64,000 nt of DNA from Pholiota molesta (lineage: Eukaryota > Basidiomycota > Agaricomycetes > Agaricales > Strophariaceae). This document shows positions 54,848 to 64,000 of the stretch, piece by piece. The stretch covers positions 186,001 through 250,000 of the forward strand of contig JACGCK010000009.1 of NCBI GenBank assembly GCA_014925825.1, in the 5' to 3' direction. The notes under the pieces were generated by a model, which saw only the letters and a program-made list of their open reading frames with translations, did not search any database and was not told the DNA's origin. Both the position numbers and the translations under genes were made by a program. The stretch's first letter is position 1; every line of letters begins with the position of its first letter.

Positions 54848-56491
54848 ATGAGCAAGATCGCGCCAAAAAACCCGAAAGAAAAAGACAAAACAATGACGAC
54901 GACGGCACGAAAGACGCGACTGGGAAGTGCCACTGACTCACAACGTCACGGCACACCAGAACAAGAAGCGATTGATGGATTAAGTCCTGAGGGCGCGAGG
55001 GAGTTCCTCGAGAAGAAGAGTCTCTTGGTCCCGAACGGCGTGGAGATCACTGCACAGGTGATGTCCCAGTGCCTACACCAGATTGCTAACTTGGTGGTAG
55101 GTCCAAACACACCCGCAGGCAGAGCAGTAGTATCAGCCATCCAGGCTGCGGCGACACTACTCGAAGACATGGCAGACGACGGACTCAAGACGATGATTTG
55201 TGACGCGGTTCTCAGCGAGGTGAACTCCATGGCCGAGGACTTACAGTCGACACTCGCCGACTTCACCACAAAGCTCAGCGCCAAAGTCACCCAACATGCT
55301 CAGACCCTTTCTCAGGTGGCCAGGCCTGCCGCGGCGCAGATTCCGACTCCGGCACCATATCGCGATGCGCTCATGGGTCCCCCGATGGACGTCAACCCGC
55401 GCGTCCCCGCGAAGGAGGGGATCCGTGCTCGGCAGCTGCTCGTCGACTTCCCAAAAGAATCCGATGTACACCAAATGAGCCAGCAGGAAATCCTCAAGTT
55501 GTTCAACGTCGCTCTAGCCAAGACAGAGATCCCGAAGGACTGCGGGAGGGTGAGGATGGTGGAGCGACTCAGCAACAAAGGAATCCTGGGGGAATTTACC
55601 ACGGATGCAGCAGCTAAGTGGTTTGCCATTAAGGACAATGCTGACAGCTTCCTTACAGCTCTGGGCGCCTCTGCGGGTGGTGCTGTGGTCCGAGCCCGGC
55701 ACTATAACGTCGTTGCGTACTTTGTGCCCATAACAGCCAACCCCGATGACCTCAAAGAGATCCTCACAACAAACAGCCACCTCTCGGAAGAGCACCTGGT
55801 GAAAGCCAGGTGGGCGAAGAACCCGAAGAACAGGAAGGCATCTCAGTCAGTCGCCCATATGCTCATCACCTTCAATCACCCGGATCAGGCAAACGAAGCA
55901 ATCTTGCGAGGGCTTGTCCTCTGTGGTAAGAAAGTCTCGGTCGGTAAGAGTACTAAGGAACCCATTAGATGCCTGAAATGCCACGGGTGGAACCACGTCG
56001 CGGCGGAGTGCATTGTGAAGGCAGACACCTGCGGCGCCTGCGGCAAGAAGGATCACCGTACCAACGACTGCCCTGATTGCGAAGAGTCGTTCTGTACCCC
56101 CTGCGGGAAACCGGGGCACACCAGTTGGGACCGACAGTGTCCGACCTTCCTACGGAAGTGCCAGGAGTTCAACGACCGCCATCTGGAGAACGCCCTCCCT
56201 TTTTACCCGTCGACTCAACCCTGGACCTGGAAGGAAGAACAGGCGGCGCTCCCGCTTCTGCCTGCGCCGCGTCAAGTGATTTCAGCGAACGTTCGCGGCT
56301 CTCAACCACTCCGGCAGCAGACATTGGGCGACTATCTAGGTCCCTCGCAGCCGCGGAGCTTCTACCAGCGTCGGACAACACCTCCAAGGAGTCAACCAAC
56401 GCCTTCGATGCCTGGTACACAAGACGAGATTGGCACGCAAGCTGCTCCGGCGCCCGACACCACGACCCCATTAGATGAGTCAACCAATTAA
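54848..56491 (+). CDS. LINE ORF1 nucleic-acid-binding protein with three zinc knuckles
   Basis: An intact 547-residue frame. The N terminus is basic (KNPKEKDKTMTTTARKTRLG); residues 60-160 are helical; residues 190-340 form a domain with VDFPKESDVHQMSQQEILK, RVRMVERLSNKGILGEF and ARHYNVVAYFVPITANPDD. Three CCHC-type knuckles follow at about residues 375, 395 and 416: CLKCHGWNHVAAEC, CGACGKKDHRTNDC and CTPCGKPGHTSWDRQC. The tail is Pro/Gln-rich. Family knowledge: ORF1 proteins of fungal Tad/L1-clade LINEs bind the element RNA and act as chaperones. The last 17 bases overlap ORF2 in another frame. It is the best preserved transposon gene in the window. Confidence 0.85.
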   Translation: MSKIAPKNPKEKDKTMTTTARKTRLGSATDSQRHGTPEQEAIDGLSPEGAREFLEKKSLLVPNGVEITAQVMSQCLHQIANLVVGPNTPAGRAVVSAIQAAATLLEDMADDGLKTMICDAVLSEVNSMAEDLQSTLADFTTKLSAKVTQHAQTLSQVARPAAAQIPTPAPYRDALMGPPMDVNPRVPAKEGIRARQLLVDFPKESDVHQMSQQEILKLFNVALAKTEIPKDCGRVRMVERLSNKGILGEFTTDAAAKWFAIKDNADSFLTALGASAGGAVVRARHYNVVAYFVPITANPDDLKEILTTNSHLSEEHLVKARWAKNPKNRKASQSVAHMLITFNHPDQANEAILRGLVLCGKKVSVGKSTKEPIRCLKCHGWNHVAAECIVKADTCGACGKKDHRTNDCPDCEESFCTPCGKPGHTSWDRQCPTFLRKCQEFNDRHLENALPFYPSTQPWTWKEEQAALPLLPAPRQVISANVRGSQPLRQQTLGDYLGPSQPRSFYQRRTTPPRSQPTPSMPGTQDEIGTQAAPAPDTTTPLDESTN

Positions 56492-57133
56492 TGCTCACAA
56501 GAAACAGCTGCGACTGCTACAGGTCAACCTGAACAAATCCGAGAAAGCACATCAAGACCTCTATAACTGCGCCCTTGCCACAAAATTCGACATCATCCTA
56601 GTCCAGGAACCGTACGTGCACCCGAAGTACGGCCATATTCGTGCGCCAAACAAGTTCCTTGGGGTTTACCCCAAGGACAGGATAAGATCTCCCGAAAAAC
56701 TTGTCCGTTCCGTAATATGGGTTAATGCAGAGCTCCAAACAGGTACCTGGCGCGAACTCCCTATTTCGGGTAACAACGACATCACAGCAATCCAGCTCGT
56801 CGGCGAGGACAGCAAGCTGGCCATCTTCAACATCTACAACGACGGCGAGCATATGAATACCATCAAGACTCTCAAGACGTACATCAACGACAACCGGGCC
56901 GATCTTCTGCGCAACAAGCAGGACCACATGCTCTGGGGTGGTGATTTCAACTGTCACAGTATACTCTGGGACAGAGACGAGGACACCCGGCTCTTCACAC
57001 CGGCAGCAACACGACACTCTGACGTACTAATCCAGCTCGCCGCCGATTATGACATGCACATGGCACTGCCGAAGGGGATACCGATGCTGCGGCATATGGT
57101 CTGGAAGACAGAATCGCGCACCGACAATGTGTG
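56475..57133 (+). pseudogene. LINE ORF2, endonuclease domain only
   Basis: An ATG at 56475 (MSQPINAHKKQLRLLQVNLN) opens an exonuclease-endonuclease-phosphatase (APE-like) domain: LLQVNLNKS (metal-binding Asn), IILVQEPYVHP (catalytic Glu), and MLWGGDFNCHSILWD (GDFN active site). This enzyme nicks target DNA to prime reverse transcription. The frame stops being homologous at the FB4 junction (57134), about 220 residues in, so the catalytic His near the end of the domain and the whole RT are missing. Confidence 0.82.
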
Positions 57134-59921
57134 CAGCCTTGTCTGTTAATATTATGCATGAAATTGTGGGAGTTGCCTGGATAAAAATATTGCATCCAGA
57201 GTGGGAACTGCCAGGGCGCAGCTAGTGATCCGCACGGGTATGGCTACCCGCGGCGGGTTTTACCCAAGGGTATCGCGGGTGGGGGTACGGGTTGAATATT
57301 TCCAACCCTCGTCAAACCCGTACCCGTAGGCGAGGGTCTGCGGGTATGCTGCCACCCCAAACCTCGCGTCTCCACGACACAAAGCAATACAAATGTACTG
57401 TTTTGCGTACGTCTAGACGGTATTTTTGGGGAGCGCATGGGTGTCCCAGCCGCCCGGCTCGCCATTCGTCCGGCTTGCCATCCGTCATGCTCGCCAGCTC
57501 GCCGTCCGTTGTGCTCAACAGCCATCCTGCTCGCCGTATGTCCTTCTCGCCAACCATCGTGCTTCACTGTCGTCGTGGTGGTCCGTCGCACTCATCATCG
57601 TCTGTCGTGGTATCCAGGCATGAAGGGGATAGGACAGCAGTTGGCAGTGACGGCGCAGGCGCTTGTGAGTCCGAGGTGTCCTGTTGCGTCATGTATGAGA
57701 GCCGGCCTTGGAGGGGAGGGTGTGGTGTAGGGGCGATGACAGCAGCGATGTGAGCGTATGGGCCGCGGCGCAAAGGCGAGGGGCAAGAACACGCAGCGGT
57801 TTGGTTCGAGCACGCCGCCTTGTCATAGTGACGTGGCAGGCGCACGGACCAGCAGTGCGGCGGGGGCGGGAATTGAATCCCACAGCGGCGGCTGGGGCAC
57901 GTCGAGTACGAGGGCAACGGGCGGCGGTGGCGGCGGCTCGTCGCCATGCAAAGAAGCTGTGGGGAGGGGGTGTCAGCGGCGAGTAAGGATGGAGGCCTGA
58001 GGGCGTACCTGGTGGGTCTCCCGCTCCCAGGTCTCCCCTTCCATTTCCTACTACACCCCTTCATCCGTCGTGCATTCGTCGTGACGCGCGAGCGAGCCCA
58101 CATCCTTGTCAAAAGAGGGGAGGGGCAGCAGGAAATGGTCGTTAGAGAGAGAAAGTGAACTGTGAGACACGAATTGATGGGCCGGCCCGTCACGCCGACG
58201 GGTAAACCCGCGACCCCTGGCCCACCCGCCATAACCCCCAGAACCCTCCACCCGTACCCGCGAAAAACCGTACCCGTGTGTACGGGTGCGGGTTTTGGAG
58301 GGTAAGGGTACGGGTGGCACTTTGGGGACCCGCGGGTTACCCGTGCCGATCACTAGGCGCAGCCACCTCACCTAGCTGGCTTTGAATATTTTCTGCTCAT
58401 TTCTGGTCTCTCTGCTGCTCACTAGTGGCAGTGCTAGCTCGACACCATGCTCAACAGTGTCAAGCAGTGCTCGACACCATTGTCAGGGTCATCCCAAAAA
58501 GGAATCCATCAAACTTTTTCCAAAAGAAGAATGACAAATTTGTAAGCTTTTTTCCCCATCATTTGTCAGCACCTCAGCATCTATCATTAGATTTGGCCCA
58601 TTTTGGTACTTTCTGCTCATTGGCCCATCAAATATGCCATCAAGGGCCAAACACATGACCTGCTACCTAACCACATGACCACACATGACTGCAAATGAGG
58701 CAGGGACCCTCCTAGGGGTGGGAAATGCCTAAAATAGCATTTTCCCAATATTATTGGAAATGCACCTGTGTAGCTGGTGCACCCTATATGGGAGCCACTG
58801 AAACCATATTATACCGAAAGATGCGGAATTAAATTCTAAATCCACCTGTGAAAGAATCATAGTGATAGCATCATTGGTTCAGGCCCTAGAAGCGAATTGC
58901 TATTTGGAATAAATAAGCGCACACATTGATGGCTGCTTTCCTCCGCGACCGCTGGGTCGTTTTCCATGATCAAAGCTGCTGTCTGTAGGTATTAAAAGCG
59001 CGCTTCGAACGCGTTCTTGATCATAATTTTACGCCCGTTCCTCGCTTTATAAAATGCTCCGGATATATTTGCGCTCGCACCGCATTAGCGCAGGCTACGG
59101 TTTTACTATCCGTGCGCATATTATACCATAAAATAGGTTAATAACAGACCTTTCCAACGGTACCCTACTCGCTGTGATTAAACAACTCTAAGAGGCCCTA
59201 TAAAGGAAATGGTTGTTCGTAAATAGAATATTAACCGCGGATCGCGCCGGAACGCGCATAGGTTCGTTGGATTCTCCTGAATTTACCGGATTTAACGACA
59301 CCCTGATTATAGGGATCAGAGGCCGGGAAGGCACTGAACTGGACATGGGGATGGGCTGGATATTGCTTTGCTGGCCGGAAGATGCTATTTTTAGCGCTGC
59401 CGAGCGCGGCCTCACCCAATCCGGGCATGGATTGGTGGCACTCTCCCCCTCCCCCTCATATTGGAAATTCATTTCCTCCCTCAATTCCTATCCAATTGCT
59501 TCGTTCTTTTTTCCAATATTCAATAGAAGTACGGTACTATGGGTCTATACTATTTATACAGCACTATAATACATGCAGCATCTGTTATTTCGATATCTCT
59601 GTATTTTGGACACTGCATTTGGGGTTTTCACTGTATTTATGATGCTTATTGGCACATATAGAGCGGTGGAAAGCTAGAGGTAGGTACCCACTGCAACTCC
59701 TGGTAGTTTAGAAGCTACCTGGATACTGTCCTATAGCTCCATACCCATAAAGAGAGACATTACTGTATATACTCCTTGATAAATCCATATCTCAGCCAAT
59801 ACTGTAGCTATAACCAAGTTCAAGCATCCATTAGAGTATTAGACATGTCTTCTTTCGTTCTGCCACTCAACAATTCTCTTCTCCATGCATTTCATTGGCC
59901 ATATGACAAGAATGGTTAAAT
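57134..59921. mobile_element. Foldback left arm FB4, split by a hAT-like element
   Basis: The outer end CAGCCTTGTCTGTTAATATTATGCATG is the exact type expected from inverting the right terminus of FB1-FB3. The arm continues to 57222, resumes at 58364 after the nested element, and matches FB1's left arm to about 59921 (AATGGTTAAAT). The right arm and loop are missing; the LTR of Gypsy-3 starts at 59922. Confidence 0.75.
57223..58355. mobile_element. hAT-like non-autonomous element with GC-rich core, target duplication GGCGCAGC
   Basis: GGCGCAGC at 57215-57222 and 58356-58363. Termini TAGTGATCCGCACGGGTA and TACCCGTGCCGATCACTA (with GGGTTACCCG variants) are inverted repeats, with many CGGGTA/TACCCG subterminal repeats. 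Removing it restores the FB arm (GGCGCAGCCACC). The core (57400-58170) is GC-rich with repeated GCTCGCC/CGTCC words and contains no recognisable coding frame; it looks like captured sequence. Confidence 0.85.
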
Positions 59922-60106
59922 TGGAAGGCCAACGTGTAGAGACACGTTGGCAAACACTAAGACTCACACGAACTGAATAAGACCACAATGTATTCTTGAG
60001 ACACGTAGCGTAGGGGTAGTTCGAAGAGAGAGAGAGTCCTGAACTGAAGTGTAAAGTACAAAGGTATATATGGGAAGCGCGTGGTAATCATGTGACCATG
60101 ATTACA
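59922..60106 (-). repeat. Gypsy-3 3' LTR (185 bp)
   Basis: On the minus strand it starts TGTAATCATGGTCACATG, preceded by the polypurine tract GGGCAGGGGGGGG, and ends TTGGCCTTCCA. ACGTGTAGAGACACGT near its end is an inverted repeat. Confidence 0.75.
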
Positions 60107-60275
60107 CCCCCCCCTGCCCATGAAAATTGAGATAGGGGAGAAAAGCAAAGCAAGCAGAAAAGCAAAAGAATAGAAGAAATATACATACAATGCACAGCGC
60201 GGGTGCGTCAAAACCCTGTGGGAAAAAGCTACCGGCTGGCCAAACGAAGAAGAGCAAGGTAATACAAAAAAAACC

Positions 60276-62044
60276 TCAAACAACCCGTTTTCTGGCCAAC
60301 CAGATGTCCAGAGCTTCAGTGTCCTTGAGTTCGGAACCAGGGAGCCAGCGATCTTCTTCAGGGCCATAGCCCACCCAGCGTACGAGGTAACAGAAACCAC
60401 GACCACACGGCCGTTCATCAATGATATCGCGGATGAAATACTCCTCATCACCACTATCAGTGGTTATTGGCGGAGGTGTAGCGAATTCGCGGGAAGGGAA
60501 CAGAGTACTGTCGTTCTCCACATAAGGGATTATGTTGGAAGTGTGGAAAGTAGGGAAGCTGTTAGGCGAATTCGGGAGATCCAGAGTCACAGTTGAGTGT
60601 TCTTTGTCGACTTTAACGATAGTATATGGTCCATCATAGCGAGGCATAAACTTCGCGACACGTCCGTCGCCGCTACGCTTGTATTCACCACGCCTGTGTA
60701 GTGTCGAGAGACGAACCCGGCCGCCTACGGCGAAAGGGAAAGTCAGCGTACAAGATTTATTAGCCTGGGCAGACTGGAAATCTTAGCGAGTAGGAGGTTA
60801 TCCTGAGCCTCCAGCGAAATAGCTTCGAGTTTTCGTATGATTTCCCAAGCTTGTAATTCATCAGGTGCGGCATCCAATGTTTTAGGTACCAAAGGAGGTA
60901 TAATTCTTGCGTTTTTGCCCATGCGCAATTCGAAAGGTGAGAAACCTGTGGACGCATTAACAGTGTTCATAATGTTGAAACGTACGATAGGCAAGGCGTC
61001 AGCCCAGCCAGTCTGATTTCTGTCGACGTGATAACGTAGCAATTGGTTAACTGTTTTGTTTGTCCGTTCGCTTGCACCATCCGTCTGAGGATGGTAGCTA
61101 GAGGACATCTTAATTTTTGTACCCGTTAGTACGTGTAATGCTTTCCAGAAGACAGAAACAAAAAGCTTATCGCGATCCGAAATGATCTCCAAAGGCAGAC
61201 CATTTTCGCAGTACCAGCCCTCAAAGAACAATTTCGCTAATTCGGGAGCCGTGATGTTGGAGTTGCAGGGATATAAACGGATATCTGAACCCAGACGGTC
61301 AGTAAACGTCACAATCATATCGAAACCCTTATCCTTTGGCAAAGGTCCAATAAAGTCGATAGCGACTGAGTCCCCGCGAGAATCAGGGACAGGGAGAGGG
61401 TGTAAAGGTCCAGAGGGCTTTGATGTTGCACTTTTGTTTCGTTGGCAGTCGGCACATCCAGGAACATAAGCTGTTTCCAAATCCTTACGCATATTTGGCC
61501 AATAATATGATCCACGTAAGGCCGCGTACGTTTTGTCGAAACCGAAATGACCCAAGATGTCATGAGCGAGTCGGAAGAGTGTTTCGCGAACGTTTCCAGT
61601 ACGAGGAATGACCAGACGATCGCCCACATACCACAGGCCATCGCGTCGTTGAATACCAGGGATGCCGTGGTGGCCGTTGAGAAGCGTATTCTGTACCCAC
61701 TTATCTGTAGCGTACCCTGCCTTTATTTCTGTTAAGAAGGTTTTGTCCGCTGAAATGGTCAAAACGGTTGACACGCTGTCAACGACGCCAGCAGAATCAA
61801 CAGATAATGAACTGAGATACTCAGCGGCATTCCAGCAGGGGCCGCAGTTCTCTGGTAAGATTGAGGCAATTTCATCGTCATCGGTGTCGTCCGCACAGAA
61901 GGTGTAAGCATTTTTGGCTCGACGCTCTGCATCCAGCGTAGCGTCAATCGAAGCATTCGGCCTACGCGATAGCGCGTCAGCGACCGTATTGTCGTCACCC
62001 TTGACGTAGACGATTCGAGCGTCATATTGTGACATTAGTTCCAT
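60276..62044 (-). pseudogene. Gypsy-3 integrase and chromodomain
   Basis: From 62044: YVKGDDNTVADALSRRPNA (end of RNase H), the zinc region FRLAHDILGHFGFDKTY..GCADCQRNK, and the full catalytic set AIDFIGPLPKDKG, IISDRDKLFVS and YHPQTDGASERTNK. The frame shifts near 60785, then GGRVRLSTLHRRGEYKR, FMPRYDGPYTIVKV, and a chromodomain, EEYFIRDIIDERPCGRGFCY and LVRWVGYGPEEDRWLPGSEL, ending at a stop at 60276. Unlike Gypsy-2 the D-D-E residues are all present. Confidence 0.85.
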
Positions 62045-63280
62045 CCAGCGCGCTTGTCATCGTGAAAGGTCTGTTGGATATCGAAATTCTCCAGGGTCTT
62101 GTGGTCAGTGTAAACGAAGAACTTAACACCCAAAAGGTCGACCCTCCATTTGGACAATGCGCGAATTATAGCGAGTAGTTCCTTTTCGTGAACAGGATAG
62201 TTAAGCTGAGGACCTTTGAAAGTCATGGAATCAACGCAACAGGACGCGCGGTCTCCCAAGATTCTCCAAAAGAGAGGACCGCGCCTGAGCAGAAATCACT
62301 GGCGTCCGTAGTGACATAGATGTTGTGCGTAGGGAGCAAACCAAGATCGATGGTCGTAAGGCATTCACGAGAGACTACAAGCTTCTTGATGCTGTCAAAC
62401 CAGCTTGATGGTTGTCCGTCCATGGCGGAAATACCTTATCCGCTTCTTTCATTATCAAGTTCGAAAGCACCACCGTGTAGTCCGCAAGTTTTGGCAGGAA
62501 GGAAGCGATGTAGCGTAGCAAACCTAGAAAAGAGCGTGTCTGTGTCGCAGACTTAGGAATAGGCCAAGATAATATAGCATCGACCTTCTTTGTATCAGCT
62601 TCGATACCTTTCGCAGAGACTTTATGACCTAGGAAATTTATCTCTGTCTGAAATAAATCAGTCTTCTTTCGTTAACATAGAGACAACCTTTTCGCAGTGC
62701 TTCAAACACTGCACGGACATCCTTTTCATGCTGCTCGACAGTAGTGGACCAAATGACGATGTCGTCAAGATATATGTGACATATCTTCCCAATTAACCCA
62801 TGAAGAGCTTTCGTCACTCGCGCTGGTGGATTGCGGGAGCATTCTTGAGGCCCATAGGCATCACAAGCCATTCATAGAGACCGAATGGGGTATTAACGGC
62901 AGTATAAGCGACATCGTCTGGATGCATTCTAGTTTGAAAAAAGAATTTGTCATATCGATAGTTGACCAAATTTTTCCTTTCGCGCAATCGTTCAAGATGT
63001 CGTCAACCCGGGGTAAGGGATGATTATCTGTCACTGTATTAGCATTAAGTTGTCGGTAGTCATTTACCCAGCGAGGAAGGACATTAGGGTCTGCTTTGGG
63101 TATAATAAAGCAGGGAGAAGCAAAGGATGAAGAAGAAAGCTGGATCCGACCCGCGTCGAGATGTTGCTGTATCAAGGTTTTAAAAGCCTCTTTGTATTTA
63201 CGTGGACATGCATAGACACGATTTGTGATTGCCTTTTCGGCGTCCTTGAGCTTAATTCGTGCGACATAATCTGAAGGCAA
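62035..63280 (-). pseudogene. Gypsy-3 reverse transcriptase and RNase H, several frameshifts
   Basis: [57 protein letters not shown], then a frame change near 62930, then HGLIGKICHIYLDDIVIWST with the intact catalytic box, another shift near 62660, then RNase H IYVTTDASDFCSGAVLSF and YPVHEKELLAIIRALSKWRV with shifts near 62440 and 62225. Confidence 0.78.
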
Positions 63281-64000
63281 GCTATCAATGTGCAGTATAG
63301 GTTCGAAGATTTCACGAAATTCTTTCTTGACTTTCTGGCTTTCTTTCGAAGCTTTTCTTTAAAAGCAATATTTTCGATAGCATCCCGTATGGATGCGACA
63401 ACGTCTACATCCTTGACGTCTTCAAAATGAAGCTTCTTATCACGGACACGTTGTTTGCAAACAAGCAATAATTCACACAAGGCCAACTTTTTAGCATTCT
63501 TAAGAAAACGCGCCTGTTCACGCAATTTCGGGCCTGGAGGAGGCGGAGGAGGCAAGGGAGGAACGATTTCGGGTGGATTAGGATATTATATCCTGTTTTC
63601 TTGTCAATACAACTGCGGTTATCATGATCCGCAACAATGTTGTTATGCTCAAGAAACGGAAGGCCAAGTATAAGGGGCATGCAAAGGCCCGGAGCTATAA
63701 TTGCGCGAACAGTACGTGAAGTCCAAGCGTTATCTAATGTAGTGACCGTGAATTTAACATAGTCTGTAAGAGTCATTCTTTTCTTTTTAGAGCCATCAGC
63801 AATAGCGACAGTGACCGTTTCGGGGCGAGGCAAGCGGAAAGTTTCGAGTTTCAATTCTTGAACAACTTCAGGACGGATAAGCACAACATGAGCGCCGTTG
63901 TCGATAAGCGCAGCGAATATTAAAGCAAAGTCTAAGTCTTTAGCGAAGAGCTTGAATTTAGCAGTATAATGCCTTGAGCGCAATGGTTGTTCACTCACAT
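63281..64000 (-). pseudogene. Gypsy-3 protease region (partial)
   Basis: A minus-strand frame reads ALIDNGAHVVLIRPEVVQEL (active site D-N-G in place of D-S/T-G), VTVAIADGSKKKRMTLTDYV and APGLCMPLILGLPFLEHNNI (the I-L-G-L-P-F box), then shifts near 63560 into a charged linker. Gag lies beyond the right edge. Confidence 0.72.

Larger units (their letters stand above)
54691..57133 (+). mobile_element. Tad/L1-like LINE retrotransposon, 3' truncated
   Basis: A short 5' leader, ORF1 (54848-56491) and ORF2 (from 56475). ORF2 is cut at 57134 by FB4 after the endonuclease domain, so RT, RNase H and the 3' tail are missing. The start of the leader is estimated. Confidence 0.8.
59922..64000 (-). mobile_element. 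Gypsy-3: chromodomain Ty3/Gypsy element, runs off right edge
   Basis: Minus-strand LTR (59922-60106), then chromodomain, integrase, RNase H, RT and protease in reverse reading order. It is related to Gypsy-2 at the protein level but has a different LTR. At least five frameshifts break pol. Confidence 0.85.

Overview
The window looks like a stretch of an Agaricomycete (mushroom-forming Basidiomycota) chromosome. The first 5.4 kb is ordinary euchromatin with three host genes carrying short GT-AG introns (mostly 49-60 nt). Everything after about 5.5 kb is a nested graveyard of transposable elements with no intact host gene that I can recognise. No rRNA, CRISPR array or bacterial-type operon is present.

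Host block (1-5.4 kb): an unrecognised Ser-rich/basic protein runs off the left edge on the minus strand. It diverges from YJU2 (CWC16/CCDC94 splicing factor, plus strand, three exons), which converges with DOT1 (histone H3-K79 methyltransferase, minus strand, six exons). The DOT1 model carries a one-base frameshift between its N-terminal half and its methyltransferase fold.

Repeat block. 6.3-13.2 kb: a DIRS-type tyrosine-recombinase retroelement (gag, remnants of RT/RNase H, recombinase) whose RT core is replaced by a 3.7-kb foldback element (FB1). 13.8-14.8 kb: a hAT-like non-autonomous element. 15.2-15.9 kb: a GC-rich broken gene. 16.4-20.1 kb: FB2, near-identical to FB1. 20.1-22.2 kb: a smaller inverted-repeat element and an old foldback arm (FB3). 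22.2-29.1 kb: a minus-strand Gypsy element (gag, protease, RT/RNase H). 29.8-48.2 kb: a pile of Copia elements of one family in both orientations, with hAT-like, CACTA-like and inversion events inside. 48.2-49.3 kb: a Helitron Rep relic. 49.4-54.3 kb: a plus-strand chromodomain Gypsy with LTRs and a 5-bp target duplication. 54.8-57.1 kb: a Tad/L1-like LINE (ORF1 plus endonuclease). 57.1-59.9 kb: a fourth foldback copy split by a hAT-like element. 59.9-64 kb: a minus-strand chromodomain Gypsy running off the right edge.

Almost every autonomous element is broken by stops, frameshifts, deletions or catalytic substitutions, several of the CpG-to-TpG/CpA kind. The most unusual material is the family of almost fully palindromic 3.7-kb elements, the 1.1-kb palindrome with an internal hairpin array, hAT-like elements carrying GC-rich cargo, and a Copia element that can be pieced together from two halves separated by an insertion and an LTR-LTR inversion. 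I found no convincing new multi-gene system; the novelty is in repeat architecture.
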